NCBI GenBank assembly: GCA_900547915.1 | Contig: URIN01000003.1 | Location: 1-16,276, forward strand | From: an uncultured Clostridium sp. | GTDB lineage: Bacteria; Bacillota; Clostridia; Oscillospirales; Acutalibacteraceae | DNA length: 16,276 bases | Direction: 5' to 3' | Shown here: positions 14,303 to 16,276 of the stretch, piece after piece | How positions within the stretch are numbered: position 1 is the first letter of the stretch | Layout of the letters: every line of letters starts with the position of its first letter | Made by a program: the position numbers and the translations under genes | The notes under the pieces: model-generated | The model's database searches: none | What the model was told of the DNA's origin: nothing | What the model saw: only the letters and a program-made list of their open reading frames with translations

Positions 14303-14548
14303 ACGAATAAATTCGCGGTGCCACCCCGTTTTGCGGATAAAATCCACACTCTCTGCAAGGTACCAACATACCTCCGGCCACTGACGCAGACCTCGCGTTG
14401 CGTGATACTCGGCAAAATGCCTTTGAACGCACCCTCAGCGGTCCATTTAGCAAGCCGTTTACTGCCGCTTTCCAGCTGCCGCGGCTCTCTGTGAGTTCGT
14501 ATCCTGCTTTTATCTCCGCCTCATCGGTTTAGGGTATTCGGTTTATTT
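14252..14548 (-). promoter_or_regulatory. Tryptophan T-box leader (riboswitch)
   Basis: The leader, about 300 nt, has all T-box parts in order on the minus strand. Stem I carries the ACAGAGAG element (about 14484-14492) and the specifier context AAATGGACCGCTGAGGG, where TGG at 14443-14445 is the Trp specifier codon. The T-box sequence GGTGGCACCGCGAA follows (about 14312-14325). Its bulge TGGC pairs with the GCCA end of tRNA-Trp, whose discriminator base is G. GGGG (14324-14327) with CCCC (14299-14302), and GCGAA with TTCGT, build the antiterminator; the alternative is the 14252-14302 terminator. Uncharged tRNA-Trp should therefore switch on trpEGDCFBA. No TRAP or TrpR site is needed or seen. 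Confidence 0.96.
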
Positions 14549-14554
14549 AAATTT

Positions 14555-14583
14555 ATAATATCAAAGTTTTATTTGATTGTCAA
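14555..14583 (-). promoter_or_regulatory. Promoter of the trp operon
   Basis: Perfect TTGACA (14578-14583) and TATTAT (14555-14560) are 17 bases apart on the minus strand; the predicted start is near 14548, at the head of the T-box leader. It sits only 33 bases after the stop of the YabE-like gene, and no terminator separates them, so some read-through into the T-box is possible. Confidence 0.85.
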
Positions 14584-14616
14584 GCGTAAAGAAATACTTT
14601 TATATAATATCACGGT

Positions 14617-15840
14617 TTACCAGCCAAGACGCACAATTGTAATATTACAGCTACCTGTGCCGCCCTTTATAGCAGCCGCATGACCTTCGGGAGTATAAAT
14701 ATCTATTCTGCCCGTCTGTGAAAGTCTGCTGCCGCCGCGGTCTACTACCGTATAGTTTGTTCCGTCAACATTGATTACCGAGCCAAGCGGAAGCCAGTTG
14801 CACGCAACATAATACGGGTTTGGCATACCGGTATAAACTTTTTTACCTGAAGCCGTTACGCCGTTTGACTTGCCGCAGCATTTTGCGCAGGAGCAGTAAT
14901 GAGTATATTTACCCTTGATTTTCTGACCAAGTGTATAACCGTTTTTGCTCTGTACACCGTTTGGTGTAACATCAGCGGCCTTTGTACCTACATATTTAAC
15001 CTCAGTTACGGGTTCTTTTGTAACAGCTGAGGAAAGCTCCTCTCTTGACTGCTCTTCTCCGTTAACATAAGTTATCTTATAGGTAACAAGCTTTTCGCCG
15101 TCAACGCCTTCTGTTTCAATTCTTGAATCGCCGATTTCCATTGAAGAATCGGTCTTTGTAGTTGTATCATAATCAATTGTTTCAGTTACGGTTACAGTCT
15201 TTGTTTCCATTCTGTAAACGGTAATCTGCATACCGTCTGTTACCTCGGTATCTAAAGACGGCTCTGTATAATCGCTGCCGCCGAGGGTTATGCCTGCAAG
15301 AGAAATAACATCTGCAACCGTACCGCCCGAAACTTTTACATCATATGTTTCTCCGTCTGCTACAACGGATAACTGCATCGGAGCGGAAACTATAATTACC
15401 ATTCCGTTTTCAACAGCTGTGTCATTCTGATAGTTGACAGCACTGCTGATTCCCTGGATACCTATTTCGGCAAGTGCCTCGCCTACGGTATCTGCGTAAA
15501 CATCATACGGCGTAATAATATCGCCGAGCTGAATATTTACAGTATTTAATCTGTCCACCACTATGGTGCCGCCCTCGCCTGCGGTGAAGCCTGCAATATT
15601 GAGTCTGTCATTCGCGCCGAGAGTAATGTTTGCCTCATTAAGGATTTCGATAGGTTCTGTTTCTTCTGTTGCAACCGTGAACTGCTTGCCGTTGTCATCA
15701 ATAACAACATTATACTGCGCTGCCATACCCGCGAATGCGGTTGTAGCAAATATGCAGAAGATAAGCACGAACGCGATTACCGCTGTCGCCATTACTTTTG
15801 TTATGCGTTTAAAAGGCGAAGCGTTTGATTCATTAATCAT
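14617..15840 (-). CDS. YabE-like secreted cell-wall protein (DUF348-like repeats, G5, 3D domain)
   Basis: 407 residues. A basic tail and hydrophobic segment (about 14-37, ending TTAFAG) act as signal peptide or anchor. About 42-208 holds three DUF348-like ubiquitin-fold repeats (the best near 99-153 and 155-208, e.g. TVGEALAEIGI and TVADVISLAGI). About 213-289 is a G5 domain, and 310-407 is a 3D domain with the three conserved aspartates region VVDRGGSRLSQTGRIDIYTP (D367, D380) and a CSCAKCCG cysteine cluster. This matches YabE/RpfB-type proteins; 3D domains of the MltA/double-psi-barrel fold are thought to cleave glycan strands, so a role in wall remodelling or outgrowth is likely. The ATG has AAGGAGA 6 bases upstream. 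Gene and architecture are firm; the enzymatic role is inference. Confidence 0.93.
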   Translation of the reverse strand: MINESNASPFKRITKVMATAVIAFVLIFCIFATTAFAGMAAQYNVVIDDNGKQFTVATEETEPIEILNEANITLGANDRLNIAGFTAGEGGTIVVDRLNTVNIQLGDIITPYDVYADTVGEALAEIGIQGISSAVNYQNDTAVENGMVIIVSAPMQLSVVADGETYDVKVSGGTVADVISLAGITLGGSDYTEPSLDTEVTDGMQITVYRMETKTVTVTETIDYDTTTKTDSSMEIGDSRIETEGVDGEKLVTYKITYVNGEEQSREELSSAVTKEPVTEVKYVGTKAADVTPNGVQSKNGYTLGQKIKGKYTHYCSCAKCCGKSNGVTASGKKVYTGMPNPYYVACNWLPLGSVINVDGTNYTVVDRGGSRLSQTGRIDIYTPEGHAAAIKGGTGSCNITIVRLGW

Positions 15841-16020
15841 CTTAATCTCCTTTTTTGCACTTGAGCCATAATATTGGCTGTGCTGAATGTTAGCGTAATC
15901 ATTTTGTATTTGAGTTGCTGTAAGCCTCCCATAATGATGACGCCGGCGGATTATTTACCGCCTTCAGAGCCTGTGTTTTTTTAGAACACACGCTGCTCTG
16001 CCTTTAGTATTTCTCAAGCC
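15841..16020 (-). promoter_or_regulatory. Structured leader of the YabE-like gene
   Basis: About 180 nt from predicted start to ATG. On the minus strand it has CAGAGC/GCTCTG (15995-16000 with 15965-15970) enclosing TGTGTT/AACACA, then GGCGG/CCGCC (15958-15962 with 15945-15949), and an AGCC/GGCT stem inside GCAC/GTGC just before the ribosome binding site. RpfB and 3D-domain genes in other Gram-positives often carry c-di-AMP (ydaO) riboswitches, but I do not find that class's conserved blocks here, so the class is unknown. Confidence 0.45.
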
Positions 16021-16026
16021 TTTCGC

Positions 16027-16055
16027 ATTATAGTTATTTTTGCATAATGTGTCAA
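16027..16055 (-). promoter_or_regulatory. Consensus promoter of the YabE-like gene
   Basis: Perfect TTGACA (16050-16055) and perfect TATAAT (16027-16032) with 17-base spacing on the minus strand, predicted start near 16020. It is the strongest promoter in the window by sequence. Confidence 0.9.
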
Positions 16056-16074
16056 ACCGAATTAATCGGCTTTT

Positions 16075-16091
16075 TTGTGCACATTGCACAA
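16075..16091. repeat. Operator-like inverted repeat
   Basis: TTGTGCA-CAT-TGCACAA is a perfect 7-bp inverted repeat starting 19 bases upstream of the YabE promoter -35 box. It could be a regulator site or a small hairpin. A weak CCGA/TCGG stem followed by T6 (about 16057-16076) lies next to it on the plus strand. Confidence 0.4.
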
Positions 16092-16098
16092 TACGCCA

Positions 16099-16122
16099 AA
16101 AGGTTACATTGCTGTAACTTTT
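16099..16122. repeat. Hairpin GTTACA-TTGC-TGTAAC with A/T flanks
   Basis: GTTACA (16103-16108) and TGTAAC (16113-16118) pair around TTGC, and the flanking AAAG and CTTTT extend the stem with one bulged G. It may be a weak bidirectional terminator for a gene beyond the real contig end, or an operator. I see no gene in 16123-16230. Confidence 0.4.
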
Positions 16123-16230
16123 ATGCAGACCCAATATCTTGTGGTTTTTTATTTTAACGATTTGGTGTGCTAAAGCGTTTTTTTGGGCAAATTAAAAGAA
16201 ATCACAAACCATTTCTTTATAATTTTGTAA

Positions 16231-16276
16231 CTGTCTCTTATACACATCTGACGCTGCCGACGAATAGCCTTGTGTA
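16231..16276. other. Illumina Nextera adapter contamination (synthetic)
   Basis: 16231-16249 is the 19-base transposase mosaic end CTGTCTCTTATACACATCT. 16250-16263 (GACGCTGCCGACGA) completes the reverse complement of the Nextera Read 1 adapter. 16264-16271 (ATAGCCTT) is where the 8-base i5 index sits and is the reverse complement of AAGGCTAT, which I recall as Nextera XT index S520. 16272-16276 (GTGTA) is the start of the reverse-complemented P5 primer. These bases are library sequence, so the genome ends at 16230 here. Confidence 0.97.

Noticed and set aside
14207..14347. 47-codon N-terminal extension of trpE
   Set aside because: It runs through the T-box antiterminator and terminator; the ATG at 14204-14206 has a strong ribosome binding site and matches the family start.
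14049..14453. Minus-strand frames of 134 and 80 codons across the trpE leader
   Set aside because: They lie in the T-box RNA, whose conserved structure explains the sequence better than coding.
15841..16020. c-di-AMP (ydaO) riboswitch before the YabE-like gene
   Set aside because: Expected from gene type, but the conserved blocks of that class could not be found in the leader.
1..16276. CRISPR array, IS element, tRNA or rRNA gene
   Set aside because: No regularly spaced repeats, transposase or terminal inverted repeats, cloverleaf or rRNA-like sequence were seen on either strand.

Overview
The window reads as chromosomal DNA of an anaerobic low-to-mid-GC member of the Bacillota, most likely class Clostridia and plausibly an Oscillospiraceae/Ruminococcaceae-type gut organism. 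The evidence is sigma-A type promoters with strong purine-rich ribosome binding sites, TTG and GTG starts, a tryptophan T-box leader, a thiolase gene under a Rex-like operator, and a YabE-type 3D-domain wall protein. The genus is an inference; no rRNA or tRNA gene is present to confirm it. The last 46 bases (16231-16276) are not biological: they are an Illumina Nextera transposase adapter, an index and the start of P5, so the right edge is an untrimmed contig end.

Layout. 1-221 is the 5' end of an acetyl-CoA acetyltransferase on the minus strand, with a strong promoter overlapped by a near-perfect Rex operator. 222-640 is non-coding, with a second minus-strand promoter and a long-loop inverted repeat. 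641-1561 (minus) is an unrecognised membrane-anchored extracytoplasmic protein with its own promoter and terminator. 1784-3358 (plus) is a ClC-type chloride/proton antiporter with a C-terminal TrkA-C-like domain. 3359-3825 is non-coding and holds a promoter-plus-terminator unit that looks like a roughly 90-nt small RNA on the minus strand (about 3452-3541). 3826-4476 (plus) is a TetR/AcrR-type regulator.

4589-7365 (minus) is a compact phage-derived cassette, read in the order tail-fibre/baseplate-like protein with a collagen-like segment, a 35-residue ORF, an XhlA-like membrane/coiled-coil protein, an r1t-type holin and a CHAP endolysin. No capsid, portal, terminase, tail-tube, integrase or repressor gene lies nearby. 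A promoter at 7708-7736 and a structured leader of about 335 nt, with a terminator-like hairpin almost at the start, precede it. The rest of the window is metabolic and cell-wall DNA, so the cassette is either a prophage remnant or a domesticated lysis/tail module.

7859-14206 (minus) is a complete tryptophan operon, trpEGDCFBA, in which every junction overlaps; four of the six overlaps are exactly 8 nt, which suggests translational coupling. It is controlled by a T-box leader (14252-14548) with a UGG (Trp) specifier, a T-box bulge matching the tRNA-Trp acceptor end, and mutually exclusive antiterminator and terminator. A GAAA-loop terminator (7738-7776) ends it. 14617-15840 (minus) is a secreted YabE-like protein (DUF348-like repeats, G5, 3D domain) driven by a promoter with two perfect consensus hexamers and a structured leader of about 180 nt.
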